A DNA stretch of 64,000 nt from Nakamurella endophytica (GTDB lineage: Bacteria; Actinomycetota; Actinomycetes; Mycobacteriales; Nakamurellaceae): assembly GCF_014646215.1 (NCBI RefSeq), contig NZ_BMNA01000004.1:646307-710306 (forward strand), given 5' to 3'. The position numbers and the translations under genes are program-made. This document shows, one piece after another, positions 1-8,306 of this stretch. The stretch's first letter is position 1. Each line of letters begins with the position of its first letter. Under the pieces are notes generated by a model. That model had not been told where the DNA came from. It saw only the letters and a list, made by a program, of their open reading frames with translations, and ran no database searches.

Positions 1-39
1 CGAGCGCCGACCTGACCGGTCGCGCACCACATTCCACCC

Positions 40-74
40 GGGTCCACCGGCGGGGTCCTACCGCCGGTGGACCC
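40..74. terminator. Strong hairpin, probable terminator of a gene left of the window
   Basis: Positions 40-53 and 61-74 are perfect 14-base inverted complements (GGGTCCACCGGCGG and its partner) around a 7-base loop. No open frame in the window ends just before it on the + strand, so it most likely closes a transcript entering from the left. There is no U-run, as is usual in high-GC actinobacteria. Confidence 0.6.
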
Positions 75-75
75 G

Positions 76-88
76 TAGCGTCTAACGT
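76..88 (+). promoter_or_regulatory. Possible -10 elements upstream of the desaturase gene
   Basis: Bases 1-215 hold no credible gene. After the hairpin at 40-74 there are two TANNNT-like boxes, TAGCGT at 76-81 and TAACGT at 83-88, on the strand of the desaturase gene that starts at 216. They would give a leader of roughly 120 bases. No convincing -35 box is visible. Confidence 0.3.
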
Positions 89-215
89 CCGGCTGCCGCG
101 TCCTCGCGGACGCCCGCGCCACACCGGTGCTGCCGCCGGCAGCAGTCCACACCAGGTCCCCCTGCTGCCGTGTCGACGTCCCGGTATCGAGACAGACCAT
201 CAGCGAAGGGTCCTC

Positions 216-1310
216 GTGACCACAGTTGCATCCACGCCCGGCGGAACCCGCGCCCGGACGCCCCGTCCCGCCCATCGGACCGCCAGCGAGTACACCGAGG
301 TGCTGGCCGCCGTCCGGGAACAGGGCCTGCTGCGCCGGCGATACGGCCACTACGCCACCAAGATCGGCCTGGCGCTCCTGGCGCTCGCCGGGGTCTGGAC
401 GGGCGTCGCACTCCTCGGCGACCACTGGGCCCAGCTGGCCCTGGCCGCCGCCCTGGCCGTCGTGCTGACGCAGATCATCTTCATCAGCCACGAGGCCGCG
501 CACCGGCAGATCCTGACCTCGAACGCTTGGAATGAGCGCGTGGCGCTCGTCCTGGGCACCCTGCTGGGCGGCATCAGCCTGTCCTGGTGGCAGAACAAGC
601 ACACCCGCCACCACGCCGCGCCGAACCAGGTCGGCAAGGACCCCGACATCGACGCCGCCGTCGTGCACTTCTTCCCGCCGGAACGGACGCCGTTCCCGTC
701 CCGCATCGGCCGGTACCTGCACGCCCGGCAGGGCTGGTGGTTCTTCCCCGTCCTGGTGGTCGAGGCGCTCAACCTGCACGTGCAGAGCGCCCAGTGGCAG
801 TTCGGCCGCACCCGGCGCAACCGCGGGCGCGTCGAGACGGCGCTGCTCGCCGGCAGGCTGGCCCTGTACCCGGCGCTGGTGTTCACCCTGCTGCCGCCCG
901 GCAAGGCCGGCGCGTTCCTGGGCGTCCAGCTGGCCGTGACGGGCGTCTACCTGGGCGTGGCCTTCGCCGCCAGCCACATCGGCATGCCGGTGCTGCCGCG
1001 CGAGGCCCGGGTCGACTTCTTCCGCCGGCAGGTGGTCACCTCGCGCAACGTCGCCGGCGGCCGCGTGGCCTCGCTCGCCATGGGCGGGCTCAACTACCAG
1101 ATCGAGCACCACCTGTTCCCGAGCATGCCGGGACCGGCGCTGCGCAAGGCTCGCCGCATCGTGAGGCAGTACTGCGCCGATCGCGGCGTGACCTACCACG
1201 AGGTGCCGATCCACCGGGCCTGGCAGCTGGTGGCCGCCCACCTGAACCGGGTCGGGCTGCGGGCCCCGTCGTTCGCCTGCCCGGTCGCCGCGTCCCTCCG
1301 CACCGTCTGA
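216..1310 (+). CDS. Fatty acid desaturase (membrane di-iron)
   Basis: 364 aa. Introduces a double bond into fatty acyl chains (acyl-CoA or acyl-lipid) using O2 and an electron donor in the cytoplasmic membrane. The three histidine boxes of the membrane desaturase family are all present and in order: HEAAH at 92-96, HTRHH at 129-133 and QIEHH at 295-299. Hydrophobic spans lie at about 50-67, 72-92, 110-125, 210-226 and 235-255. The GTG start is preceded by GAAGGG. No ferredoxin or reductase gene is adjacent, so the electron donor is encoded elsewhere. The substrate and the position of desaturation cannot be read from the sequence. Confidence 0.9.
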   Translation: MTTVASTPGGTRARTPRPAHRTASEYTEVLAAVREQGLLRRRYGHYATKIGLALLALAGVWTGVALLGDHWAQLALAAALAVVLTQIIFISHEAAHRQILTSNAWNERVALVLGTLLGGISLSWWQNKHTRHHAAPNQVGKDPDIDAAVVHFFPPERTPFPSRIGRYLHARQGWWFFPVLVVEALNLHVQSAQWQFGRTRRNRGRVETALLAGRLALYPALVFTLLPPGKAGAFLGVQLAVTGVYLGVAFAASHIGMPVLPREARVDFFRRQVVTSRNVAGGRVASLAMGGLNYQIEHHLFPSMPGPALRKARRIVRQYCADRGVTYHEVPIHRAWQLVAAHLNRVGLRAPSFACPVAASLRTV

Positions 1311-1389
1311 GCGGATGGTCCGGCGGGACGGAACAGGACAGCCCGGGTCAGCCCTCGTCGTCAGCGGAGCCGTTGTCGGCGTGGCTGAC

Positions 1390-1395
1390 TAGCGT
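1390..1395 (+). promoter_or_regulatory. Probable -10 box of the VOC gene
   Basis: TAGCGT lies 39 bases before the GTG at 1435. Transcription starting about 1402 would give a short leader that contains the ribosome binding site GGAAGG at 1422-1427. Confidence 0.35.
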
Positions 1396-1434
1396 CCTCG
1401 GTGACACCGCGACCGACGACCGGAAGGCCCCGCC

Positions 1435-2223
1435 GTGACGACCAGAGACACCGCCTTCGCCGCCGGCACACCGTGCTGGGTCGAGCTGCTGACGTCGGAC
1501 CCGGAGGGCGCCGCGGCCTTCTACGGGCAGGTCCTCGGCTGGACGGCGCGGCCACCGGCCCCCGAGCACGGCGGCTACGTCGACTTCGTGCTCGGCGACC
1601 GCCCCGTCGCGGGCATGGTGACCAACACCGGTGAGTCCGGCGCACCGGACGGCTGGTCGACGTACCTGGCCACCCCGGACGCCGCCGCGACGGTGGCCGC
1701 CGCGCAGCGGGCCGGGGCCACCGTCGCGGTGCCCGCGGTGACCGTCGGCACGCTCGGCGCCATGGCGGTCCTCACCGACCCGTCGGGCGCCGCCGTGGGG
1801 CTGTGGCAGGCCGCCGAGCTCCCGGGCTTCACCCGGTACAACGAGCCCGGCTCGGTCGTGTGGGACGAGCTGCACACCCGCGACTTCGACGCCGCCACCG
1901 CCTTCTACCGGGACGTCCTGGGATGGGGACTGCAGCCGCTGTCGGACAGCGCGGAGTTCCGGTACTCGCAGGGCCAGGTCGACGGGCGCACCGTCGCCGG
2001 CGTGCTCGACCTGACCCGGTCGCCGTCGACGGCCGGACTCTCCCGGTGGGTCGTCTACTTCGCCGTCGCGGACGTCGACGCCGCGGCGGAGACCGCGGTC
2101 GGTGCCGGTGGCCGGATCCTGCAACCGCCGCGGGACACGCCGTTCGGCCGAATCACCGAGATCGAGGACGCGACCGGCGCCACCGCGATGCTGTCCGTCC
2201 CCACCGCCGACGGCGGCGAGTGA
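1435..2223 (+). CDS. Tandem VOC (glyoxalase/bleomycin-resistance fold) protein
   Basis: 262 aa made of two vicinal-oxygen-chelate domains, about 8-125 and 135-258. Each begins with the family pattern of an aromatic residue, D or E, and then AAAFYGQVLGW or AATAFYRDVLGW. This two-domain form is common in actinobacteria and resembles mycobacterial CFP-30B and Streptomyces proteins annotated as hydroxylases, whose substrate is mostly unknown. The GTG start is chosen because GGAAGG stands 7 bases upstream. It is followed after 73 bases by the S9 peptidase gene, which has its own promoter-like box. No specific reaction can be assigned. Confidence 0.85.
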   Translation: MTTRDTAFAAGTPCWVELLTSDPEGAAAFYGQVLGWTARPPAPEHGGYVDFVLGDRPVAGMVTNTGESGAPDGWSTYLATPDAAATVAAAQRAGATVAVPAVTVGTLGAMAVLTDPSGAAVGLWQAAELPGFTRYNEPGSVVWDELHTRDFDAATAFYRDVLGWGLQPLSDSAEFRYSQGQVDGRTVAGVLDLTRSPSTAGLSRWVVYFAVADVDAAAETAVGAGGRILQPPRDTPFGRITEIEDATGATAMLSVPTADGGE

Positions 2224-2284
2224 CGCGACCGGCGGCGGTGCGCGCGGCGCTCCGGGCGCCCGCCGCACCCGGATCGCCGCCCGG

Positions 2285-2290
2285 CAGGAT
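2285..2290 (+). promoter_or_regulatory. -10 box of a leaderless promoter (S9 peptidase)
   Basis: CAGGAT is followed by exactly six bases (GGGCCG) and then the ATG at 2297. This places the expected transcription start on the start codon. It is one of several identical arrangements in the window. Confidence 0.4.
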
Positions 2291-2296
2291 GGGCCG

Positions 2297-4333
2297 ATGA
2301 CCTCCGCAGCGTCCCCCGCCGGTGCACCCGAGCCCGACGCCCGCGCCGGCGCACCGGACACCCGGCCGGGCGGGGCGCCGTCCGTGGCGCCGTCCGAGGC
2401 GCCGTCCGTGGACGGGGTTGCCACGGCCGCCCCGGCGCTCGCGCCCGCACCGGACGGCACGCCGGCGGACGGCCCCGCCACCCGGCATCCCCGGGCGCGC
2501 GTCCCCGAGCGGCTGTTCGACGACCCGGATCGCGAGGACCGCTGGCGTCGCCGGTTCTCCGCCGTGCGGATCAGCCTCCCCGACCCGGCCCGCGACGCCC
2601 CGGACCGGACCGTGGTGCTGTCCAACGCGACCGGCACCTACGAGCTGTACTGCTGGGACGCCGCCACGGGCCGGCAGACCCAGGCCACCCAGCGCCCCGA
2701 CGGCACGGTGCACGGCCAGCTGTCCGCGGACGGCGAGGCCCTGTTCTGGTTCCACGACGAGGCGGGCGACGAGTTCGGGTCCTGGCAGTGGCAGCCGTTC
2801 GGCGGCGGACCCGGCTCCGCGTCGCCGGCGATGCCGGACGTGGCGCCCGGCTACCCGGCCGGGCTGGCGGTGGGCCGGTCCGTGGTGCTGGCCGGCTTCT
2901 CCGATGACGACGGCAGCCGGGTGCACCGGGTCGCCACCCACGGCACCGCGACCGAGGTCTACCGCAGCGACTGCGACGCCGGCGTGGGGGCGCTGTCCAC
3001 CGACGAGACCCTCTGGGTGCTGTCCCACTCCGAGCACGGCGACTCGCGCTACCCGGCGCTGCGGGCGTTGCGCGTCGACGACGGGTCGGTGGTCGGCGAA
3101 CTCGACGATTCACCCGGCCGCGGGCTCGAGGCGGTCGTCTTCTCGCCCGTGCCGGGCGACCAGCGGCTGCTGGTCGGCCACGAACGCGGCGGCCGGGACG
3201 AGCTGCTGCTGTGGGACCTGGCCACCGGTGACGTGCGCGAACTGGCCATCGACCTGCCCGGCGACCTGGCCGGGGACTTCTACCCGGACGCCCAGGCGCT
3301 GCTGGTGGCGCACACCCGGGCCGGCCGCACCACCCTGCACCGCTACGACCTGGCCACCGAGGAGCTGACCGACCTGCCGGCGGCCCGCGGCGTCGTGTCC
3401 GGGGCGATCGCCCGGCCGGACGGCAGCGTCTGGTACCGCTGGTCGAACGCGGCGGAGCCGGCGCGGTTGCGGCGGCTGGACGCGGCGGGCGCCGACACGG
3501 TGCTGCTGCCGACGCCGGGTCGCCCGGCGCCGTGGTCGGAGCCGGTGCACGACGTCTGGGTGGACGGTCCGGGCGGCCGGATCCACGCCCTGCTGGCACG
3601 ACCCGCGGAACTCGGCGCGCCGGCGGGCCCCGGCCGGACCCAGCAGGCCGGGCCGGCGGTGTTCTACCTGCACGGCGGACCCGCCGACGCCGACGAGGAC
3701 GTCTACGACGCCACCCGGGCGGCGTGGCTGGACGCCGGCTTCGTCGTCGTGCAGGTCAACTACCGGGGGTCCACCGGGTACGGATCGGCCTGGCGGGACG
3801 CGCTGACCGAGCGGGTCGGGCACACCGAGCTGGCCGACATCGCCGCCGTCCACGACGCGCTCGTCGTCGCCGGCATGGTGGACGTCGGCCGCTCGGTCCT
3901 CGCCGGGGCCTCCTGGGGCGGGTTCCTGACCCTGCTCGGTGTCGGCGCGCAGCCCGGACGCTGGGCCGCCGCCATCGCCGGGGTCCCGGTGGCCGACTAC
4001 GTGCAGGCCTACGAGGACGAGATGGAGCAGCTGCGCGCCTACGACCGTGCACTGTTCGGCGGCGCACCCGACGACCGGCCGGCGGCCTACACCGACTCCA
4101 GCCCGCTGACCTGGGTCGACCAGGTCCGCACCCCGCTGCTGGTGCTGGCCGGCGAGAACGACCCGCGCTGCCCCATCCGCCAGGTCGACACCTACCTGGA
4201 CGCGCTGGCGGACCGCGGTGCCCGGTACGAGGTGTACCGCTTCGACGCCGGCCACGGGTCGATGGTCGTCGAGGAGCGGTTGCGGCAGGTGGCGTGCGAC
4301 ATCGACTTCGCCCGCCGAGTGCTCGCCGGCTGA
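2297..4333 (+). CDS. S9 family prolyl-oligopeptidase-like serine peptidase
   Basis: 678 aa from the ATG at 2297; the frame is open further upstream, but that part overlaps the VOC gene and looks like shadow. Residues 1-65 are an Ala/Pro-rich low-complexity stretch. About 75-420 is a WD40-like beta-propeller, and 440-678 is the alpha/beta-hydrolase catalytic domain. The catalytic triad is visible: Ser539 in GASWGG, Asp622 in AGENDPRC and His653 in AGHGS. The HGGPADAD stretch near 455-462 supplies the oxyanion hole. The family (acylaminoacyl-peptidase/dipeptidyl-peptidase type) cleaves short peptides. No signal peptide is seen, so it probably acts in the cytoplasm. Confidence 0.87.
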   Translation: MTSAASPAGAPEPDARAGAPDTRPGGAPSVAPSEAPSVDGVATAAPALAPAPDGTPADGPATRHPRARVPERLFDDPDREDRWRRRFSAVRISLPDPARDAPDRTVVLSNATGTYELYCWDAATGRQTQATQRPDGTVHGQLSADGEALFWFHDEAGDEFGSWQWQPFGGGPGSASPAMPDVAPGYPAGLAVGRSVVLAGFSDDDGSRVHRVATHGTATEVYRSDCDAGVGALSTDETLWVLSHSEHGDSRYPALRALRVDDGSVVGELDDSPGRGLEAVVFSPVPGDQRLLVGHERGGRDELLLWDLATGDVRELAIDLPGDLAGDFYPDAQALLVAHTRAGRTTLHRYDLATEELTDLPAARGVVSGAIARPDGSVWYRWSNAAEPARLRRLDAAGADTVLLPTPGRPAPWSEPVHDVWVDGPGGRIHALLARPAELGAPAGPGRTQQAGPAVFYLHGGPADADEDVYDATRAAWLDAGFVVVQVNYRGSTGYGSAWRDALTERVGHTELADIAAVHDALVVAGMVDVGRSVLAGASWGGFLTLLGVGAQPGRWAAAIAGVPVADYVQAYEDEMEQLRAYDRALFGGAPDDRPAAYTDSSPLTWVDQVRTPLLVLAGENDPRCPIRQVDTYLDALADRGARYEVYRFDAGHGSMVVEERLRQVACDIDFARRVLAG

Positions 4334-4499
4334 GCGCGGGCGAGCATACGGCGGCGGCAGGCGGACCGGGATCGCCGAGGGCTGCGGCCGGACGCCGTCG
4401 CTCCCGGCCGGCATCGCAGCCCCGGACTGTCCGCTGCACCGGCGCCGGTGCGCGGGCGACCTCACCGCCCTGGAGTCCTCACCGCCGGGGCGCGCTCAC

Positions 4500-4526
4500 C
4501 CCCCGGGCGTGCTCACCGCCCGGGGG
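4500..4526. terminator. Bidirectional terminator between convergent genes
   Basis: Arms at 4500-4509 and 4517-4526 (CCCCCGGGCG and complement) pair perfectly over 10 bases around a 7-base loop. The stop codon of the minus-strand acyl-CoA synthetase (4513-4515) lies in the loop. It serves both the S9 peptidase (+) and the synthetase (-). Bases 4334-4499 hold no gene. Confidence 0.6.
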
Positions 4527-6219
4527 TCTCCTCGCGGTACTCGCCGTCCGGGCGGGCGTCCGCGTCGACGTGGATCTCCTCCTCGCGGCCCCGCAGCTCG
4601 ACCCGGCGGATCTTGCCCGAGATCGTCTTCGGCAGCTCGGCGAACTCCAGCCGGCGGATGCGCTTGTACGGCGCCAGGTGCTCGCGGGAGTGGGCGAAGA
4701 TCGCCGCGGCGGTCTCCGGACCGGGCTGGACGCCGGCCGCCAGCACCACGTACGCCTTGGGCACCGCGAGCCGCAGCGGATCCGGCGACGGCACGACGGC
4801 CGCCTCGACCACCCACTCGTGCTCGATCAGCACCGACTCCAGCTCGAACGGCGAGATCCGGTAGTCCGAGGCCTTGAACACGTCGTCGGCGCGGCCCACG
4901 TAGCTGATGTAGCCGTCGTCGTCGACCGAGCCGACGTCGCCGGTGTGGTAGACGCCGCCGGACATGGCCTCGGCCGTGCGCTCGTCGTCGCCGTGATAGC
5001 CGGTCAGCAGGGACACCGGGCGGTCGGCCAGGTCGATGCAGATCTCCCCCTCCCTGGCCGGGCCTCCGGTGGCCGGATCCACCAGCACCACCTCGAAGCC
5101 CGGCATCGGGCGGCCCATCGACCCCGGCTTCACCGGCTGCCCCGGTGAGTTACCGACCGCCAGGGTCGTCTCGGTCTGCCCGAAGCCGTCCCGGATCGTC
5201 AGCCCCCAGGCGGCCCGCACCTGCTCGATCACCTCGGGGTTCAGGGGCTCGCCCGCCCCGACCAGCTCGCGCGGCGGGGTCCGCAGCGCCGACAGGTCGG
5301 CCTGGATGAGCATGCGCCAGACCGTCGGCGGGGCGCAGAACGTGGTGACGCCGTGCTCCTGCATGACCCGCAGCAGGGCCGGCGCGTCGAACCGGCCGTA
5401 GTTGTAGAGGAAGACGGTGGCCCCGGCCAGCCACGGCGCGAAGACGTTGGACCAGGCGTGCTTGGCCCAGCCGGGCGAGGAGATGTTCAGGTGGACGTCG
5501 CCCTCGCGCAGGCCGACCCAGTACAGGGTCGTCAGGTGGCCGACCGGGTACGACAGGTGACTGTGCTCCACCAGCTTGGGCACCGCCGTCGTGCCGGACG
5601 TGAAGTACAGCAGCAGGGTGTCGGTGGACCGGGTGACCCCGTCCGGGGTCCAGTCGGCCGGCGCGGCCAGGCTGTCGGCGTACCGGATCCACCCGGGCGT
5701 CGCGTCGCCGACGGCCACGCGGACGAAGTCGCCCCCGACGTCGGCGTACTTGCCGGTGTCCGCGGAGCGGGCGACGACGAACCGGGCCCGGCCCCGCTCG
5801 ACCCGGTCGCGCAGGTCCGCCGCGGCCAGCAGGGTGGACGCCGGGATGAGCACCGCACCGAGCTTGATGCAGGCCAGGATCACCTCCCACAGCTCGACCT
5901 GGTTGCCCAACGCCAGGATGACCCGGTCGCCGCGCCGCACCCCGATCCGCTGCAGCCACCCGGCCACCTGGTCCGACCGGGCGGAAAGCTCGGCGTAGGT
6001 CCAGCTGCCGACGGTGCCGTCCTCCTCGACGATGGTCAGCGCAGGCCGGTCGGGGTGCTCGGTGGCCAGCACGTCGAACCACTCCAGTGCCCAGTTGAAC
6101 GTCTCCGGCCGCGGCCAGCGGAAGCCCGCGCGGGCCCCGGCGTAGTCCTCCCGGTGCTCGACCAGGAAGCGGCGGGCGGCGCGGAGCTGTTCGGTGGCCT
6201 CCGTGGGCTGCGCGGGCAT
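4513..6219 (-). CDS. Acyl-CoA synthetase, medium-chain (ACSM) type
   Basis: 568 aa AMP-forming ligase: a fatty or aromatic acid plus ATP and CoA gives acyl-CoA, AMP and PPi. The ATP-binding loop YFTSGTT is at 205-211. The YHTGD motif, the hinge region GRADDVFKASDYRISP and the catalytic C-terminal lysine K536 in PKTISGK are all present. The wording around FNWALEWFD and ISSPGWAKHAWS resembles medium-chain acyl-CoA synthetases more than acetyl-CoA synthetase. An ATG at 6219 preceded by GGAAGGGA is preferred over a start 15 codons upstream. The substrate is inferred from family likeness only. Confidence 0.87.
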   Translation of the reverse strand: MPAQPTEATEQLRAARRFLVEHREDYAGARAGFRWPRPETFNWALEWFDVLATEHPDRPALTIVEEDGTVGSWTYAELSARSDQVAGWLQRIGVRRGDRVILALGNQVELWEVILACIKLGAVLIPASTLLAAADLRDRVERGRARFVVARSADTGKYADVGGDFVRVAVGDATPGWIRYADSLAAPADWTPDGVTRSTDTLLLYFTSGTTAVPKLVEHSHLSYPVGHLTTLYWVGLREGDVHLNISSPGWAKHAWSNVFAPWLAGATVFLYNYGRFDAPALLRVMQEHGVTTFCAPPTVWRMLIQADLSALRTPPRELVGAGEPLNPEVIEQVRAAWGLTIRDGFGQTETTLAVGNSPGQPVKPGSMGRPMPGFEVVLVDPATGGPAREGEICIDLADRPVSLLTGYHGDDERTAEAMSGGVYHTGDVGSVDDDGYISYVGRADDVFKASDYRISPFELESVLIEHEWVVEAAVVPSPDPLRLAVPKAYVVLAAGVQPGPETAAAIFAHSREHLAPYKRIRRLEFAELPKTISGKIRRVELRGREEEIHVDADARPDGEYREETPGR

Positions 6220-6315
6220 GAGTGGTCCCTTCCGGCTGCGTCGCCTGGGCCGCCGGCGGTCCACCGCCGGGCGTGTGCGGGTTCGAGGATGCCACCGCCG
6301 GAGCGGGCGGACGTC

Positions 6316-6867
6316 TCAGCCGGGCGGGCGGAAGTCCAGCAGCTGGCGCGTCAGCAGGCCGACGGCCGTGCGCACCGCGCCGTCCTCGGTGGCGCCGGTG
6401 GCGTCGAACCGGGTCACGGCGCTGTTGACCGCCATGCCCAGCGGCGTCGGCCAGCCGCGCAGCGCGTGGGTCACCTGCCGGAGCGTGGTCAGCGTGGTCA
6501 CCGCCGCCTGCCAGCCCCGGGCGACGGCGATCAGGCCGACGGCCCGCCCGTGGAGGTAGGGGCGGTCGTCGGTGCGCAGCTCCTCGAGGTAGTCGAGGGC
6601 GTTCTTGACCAGCCCGGAGACGGTCCCGTGATACCCGGGCGACGAGATCACCACCGCGTCGGCCGCGCGCACCGCCTCGACGTAGTCCCGCGCGGTGGGC
6701 GGCGGCTGGGCGCCGCTGTGGTACGGCGGGAAGTCCAACCCGCGCCCGGTGAAGCTGGACACCTCCGCGCCGCCGTCCCGCGCCCGTGCGAGCACCGCCT
6801 CGAGCGCGTACCCGGACTGGGAGCCCGGGTCGACCGATCCCCCGATGCCGACGATGCGTGTGCTCAC
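6316..6867 (-). CDS. NADPH-dependent FMN reductase family protein
   Basis: 183 aa flavodoxin-like fold. The N-terminal phosphate-binding loop GGSVDPGSQ (9-17) and the segment SPGYHGTVSGLVKNALDYLE (about 75-94), which binds FMN and forms the dimer face, are diagnostic of the NAD(P)H:FMN/quinone reductase family. It is likely cytoplasmic and reduces free flavin or quinone-like acceptors. The GTG start at 6867 is supported by a leaderless promoter, CACGAT six bases ahead. About 100 bases separate it from the synthetase on the same strand, so cotranscription is possible. Confidence 0.85.
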   Translation of the reverse strand: MSTRIVGIGGSVDPGSQSGYALEAVLARARDGGAEVSSFTGRGLDFPPYHSGAQPPPTARDYVEAVRAADAVVISSPGYHGTVSGLVKNALDYLEELRTDDRPYLHGRAVGLIAVARGWQAAVTTLTTLRQVTHALRGWPTPLGMAVNSAVTRFDATGATEDGAVRTAVGLLTRQLLDFRPPG

Positions 6868-6873
6868 GCCCCG

Positions 6874-6879
6874 ATCGTG
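6874..6879 (-). promoter_or_regulatory. -10 box of a leaderless promoter (FMN reductase)
   Basis: On the minus strand CACGAT is followed by six bases (CGGGGC) and the GTG start at 6867. The spacing is the same as at the other leaderless candidates. Confidence 0.4.
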
Positions 6880-6967
6880 CCCCGCCCCGCCCGGCCGGCC
6901 CGCGGCAGGGCACCGGCAGGGGACGGCCGACCCGGCCGCACGCCGCCGCCGGGCGGCACCGGGCCGA

Positions 6968-8260
6968 TCAGCCGCGCAGCACCCACGCCGGCGGGGCGGC
7001 TCCCGGCCCCGTCGTTGCGGCGGACCCGGGCGGCGCCCCGCACACCGCGACGACCTGCACCGGGGACCAGCACAGCCGCGCGCCGCTGCGCACCTGGCCG
7101 ACCGTGCCGGCGACGCCCCGACCGCGGCTGCCGTCCGTGCCGGCCAGCCACAACTGCACCGGGGCCGTGCCGCCGGCGGTGACCGCCGCCACCGCGGTGC
7201 CGTCCGGGGCGTACCCGCCGGCGACGAAGGTGCCGGTCAGTCCGGGGATCGCGGTCAGCCGGCCGGTCGACAGGTCGAGCAGCCCCGGCGGGCCGGACGG
7301 TGCCAGCCCGGCGGAACCGACGAGCGCGGTGCGCCCGTCCGGTGCGACGTCGTAGGGAACGGCGGTGGTGTCCGGCGACCCGATCTGGCCGAGGTCGCGG
7401 ACCGCTCCGGAGGCCAGGTCGACGGTGGCCAGGTCCGGCCGGGTCCGGTCGGCCACGTACACCTGCACGAGCAGCGTGTCGCCGCGCACGGCCATGACCG
7501 GGCCGACCCCCTGGTTGGCGCGGGTGACCGTGCCCAGCAGCCGCGGCACCGCGGTGACCGGGTCGAGGTCCACGACGCGGACGGACGGGCCGGCGTCGGA
7601 CACCAGCAGGTTGAGCAGCACCAGATGGCCGTCGGCGACGTTCCACGCCATGGCCACCCATGCGGCACCCGAGCGGTAGGCGTCCGCGGGCGTGCCGGCC
7701 GGTGGAGCGGCGGACGTCGGTCGCGGAGCCGTCGACGTCCCGGCGACCGCGGACCCGCGGGGCGTCGCGGACGGTGCGGCGGTCGTGCGGCGCGCCGCCA
7801 CCCCGGCGACCGCCGGCACGGGGGTGACGGCACCGGTGCCGGTGTCCACCGTCCACACCCGCCCGGCCGCCGCACCGGTCAGGTCGAGCCCGACGGCCAG
7901 CGTCCGGCTGTCCGGCGAGAACGCGGCCGACAGCCTCCCCGGCGACGCCCCGGTGGGCACGCAGCCCACGGACCCGCCGTGCACCCGCCGGACGCAGACC
8001 GCCCCGCCGGCGTCGACGACCGCCCGCCCGGTGCCGTCCGGTGAGACGGCGAGCAGCGCGGTACCGGCGGCGAGGGCCGTGCCGGGCGCCACCACGGCGT
8101 GCACGGCCGACAGCGGGCCGAGACGCAACGGCGCTGCCGCCGGTGTCCCGCCGGTCGTGCAGCCGGCCAGGATTAGTCCGGACGCCAGCCAGGACGCCAG
8201 CCTGGATGCCCGCCGGGCCGCGGCCGACCCGGCCCGCTCCCGCCGCCGCGACCAGCCCAT
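6968..8260 (-). CDS. Lipoprotein with WD40-like beta-propeller
   Basis: 430 aa. An Arg-rich n-region, a hydrophobic core and the lipobox LAGC with Cys34 mark a lipid-anchored exported protein. The mature part consists of repeated strands of the form D-G-x-A-L-V / G-x-L-x-A-V typical of TolB/WD40-like propellers (for example LAVSPDGTGRAVV, AFSPDSRTLAVGLD, YDVAPDGRTALVG). It stands head to head with another lipoprotein gene, with only 46 bases between the starts. No binding partner or ligand can be read out. Confidence 0.75.
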   Translation of the reverse strand: MGWSRRRERAGSAAARRASRLASWLASGLILAGCTTGGTPAAAPLRLGPLSAVHAVVAPGTALAAGTALLAVSPDGTGRAVVDAGGAVCVRRVHGGSVGCVPTGASPGRLSAAFSPDSRTLAVGLDLTGAAAGRVWTVDTGTGAVTPVPAVAGVAARRTTAAPSATPRGSAVAGTSTAPRPTSAAPPAGTPADAYRSGAAWVAMAWNVADGHLVLLNLLVSDAGPSVRVVDLDPVTAVPRLLGTVTRANQGVGPVMAVRGDTLLVQVYVADRTRPDLATVDLASGAVRDLGQIGSPDTTAVPYDVAPDGRTALVGSAGLAPSGPPGLLDLSTGRLTAIPGLTGTFVAGGYAPDGTAVAAVTAGGTAPVQLWLAGTDGSRGRGVAGTVGQVRSGARLCWSPVQVVAVCGAPPGSAATTGPGAAPPAWVLRG

Positions 8261-8269
8261 GGTCCGGCC

Positions 8270-8275
8270 ACCCTA
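8270..8275 (-). promoter_or_regulatory. -10 box for the minus-strand lipoprotein
   Basis: TAGGGT on the minus strand lies nine bases before the ATG at 8260. The transcript would have a leader of only a few bases. Confidence 0.35.
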
Positions 8276-8294
8276 CGTCGGCCCGCCGCCCCTC

Positions 8295-8300
8295 TACCCT
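8295..8300 (+). promoter_or_regulatory. -10 box of a leaderless promoter (plus-strand lipoprotein)
   Basis: TACCCT is followed by six bases (CGTCCG) and GTG at 8307. It supports this GTG, rather than the ATG at 8259, as the start of the plus-strand gene. Confidence 0.5.
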
Positions 8301-8306
8301 CGTCCG

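Noticed and set aside
4459..4520. Repeated CTCACCGCC units near the S9/synthetase junction
   Set aside because: Only three or four imperfect copies, explained by the GC-rich hairpin and local codon bias; not a CRISPR or a defined repeat family.
3532..5148. A 538-codon plus-strand frame spanning the S9 peptidase end and the synthetase gene
   Set aside because: It crosses two well-supported genes and a terminator and has shadow composition.
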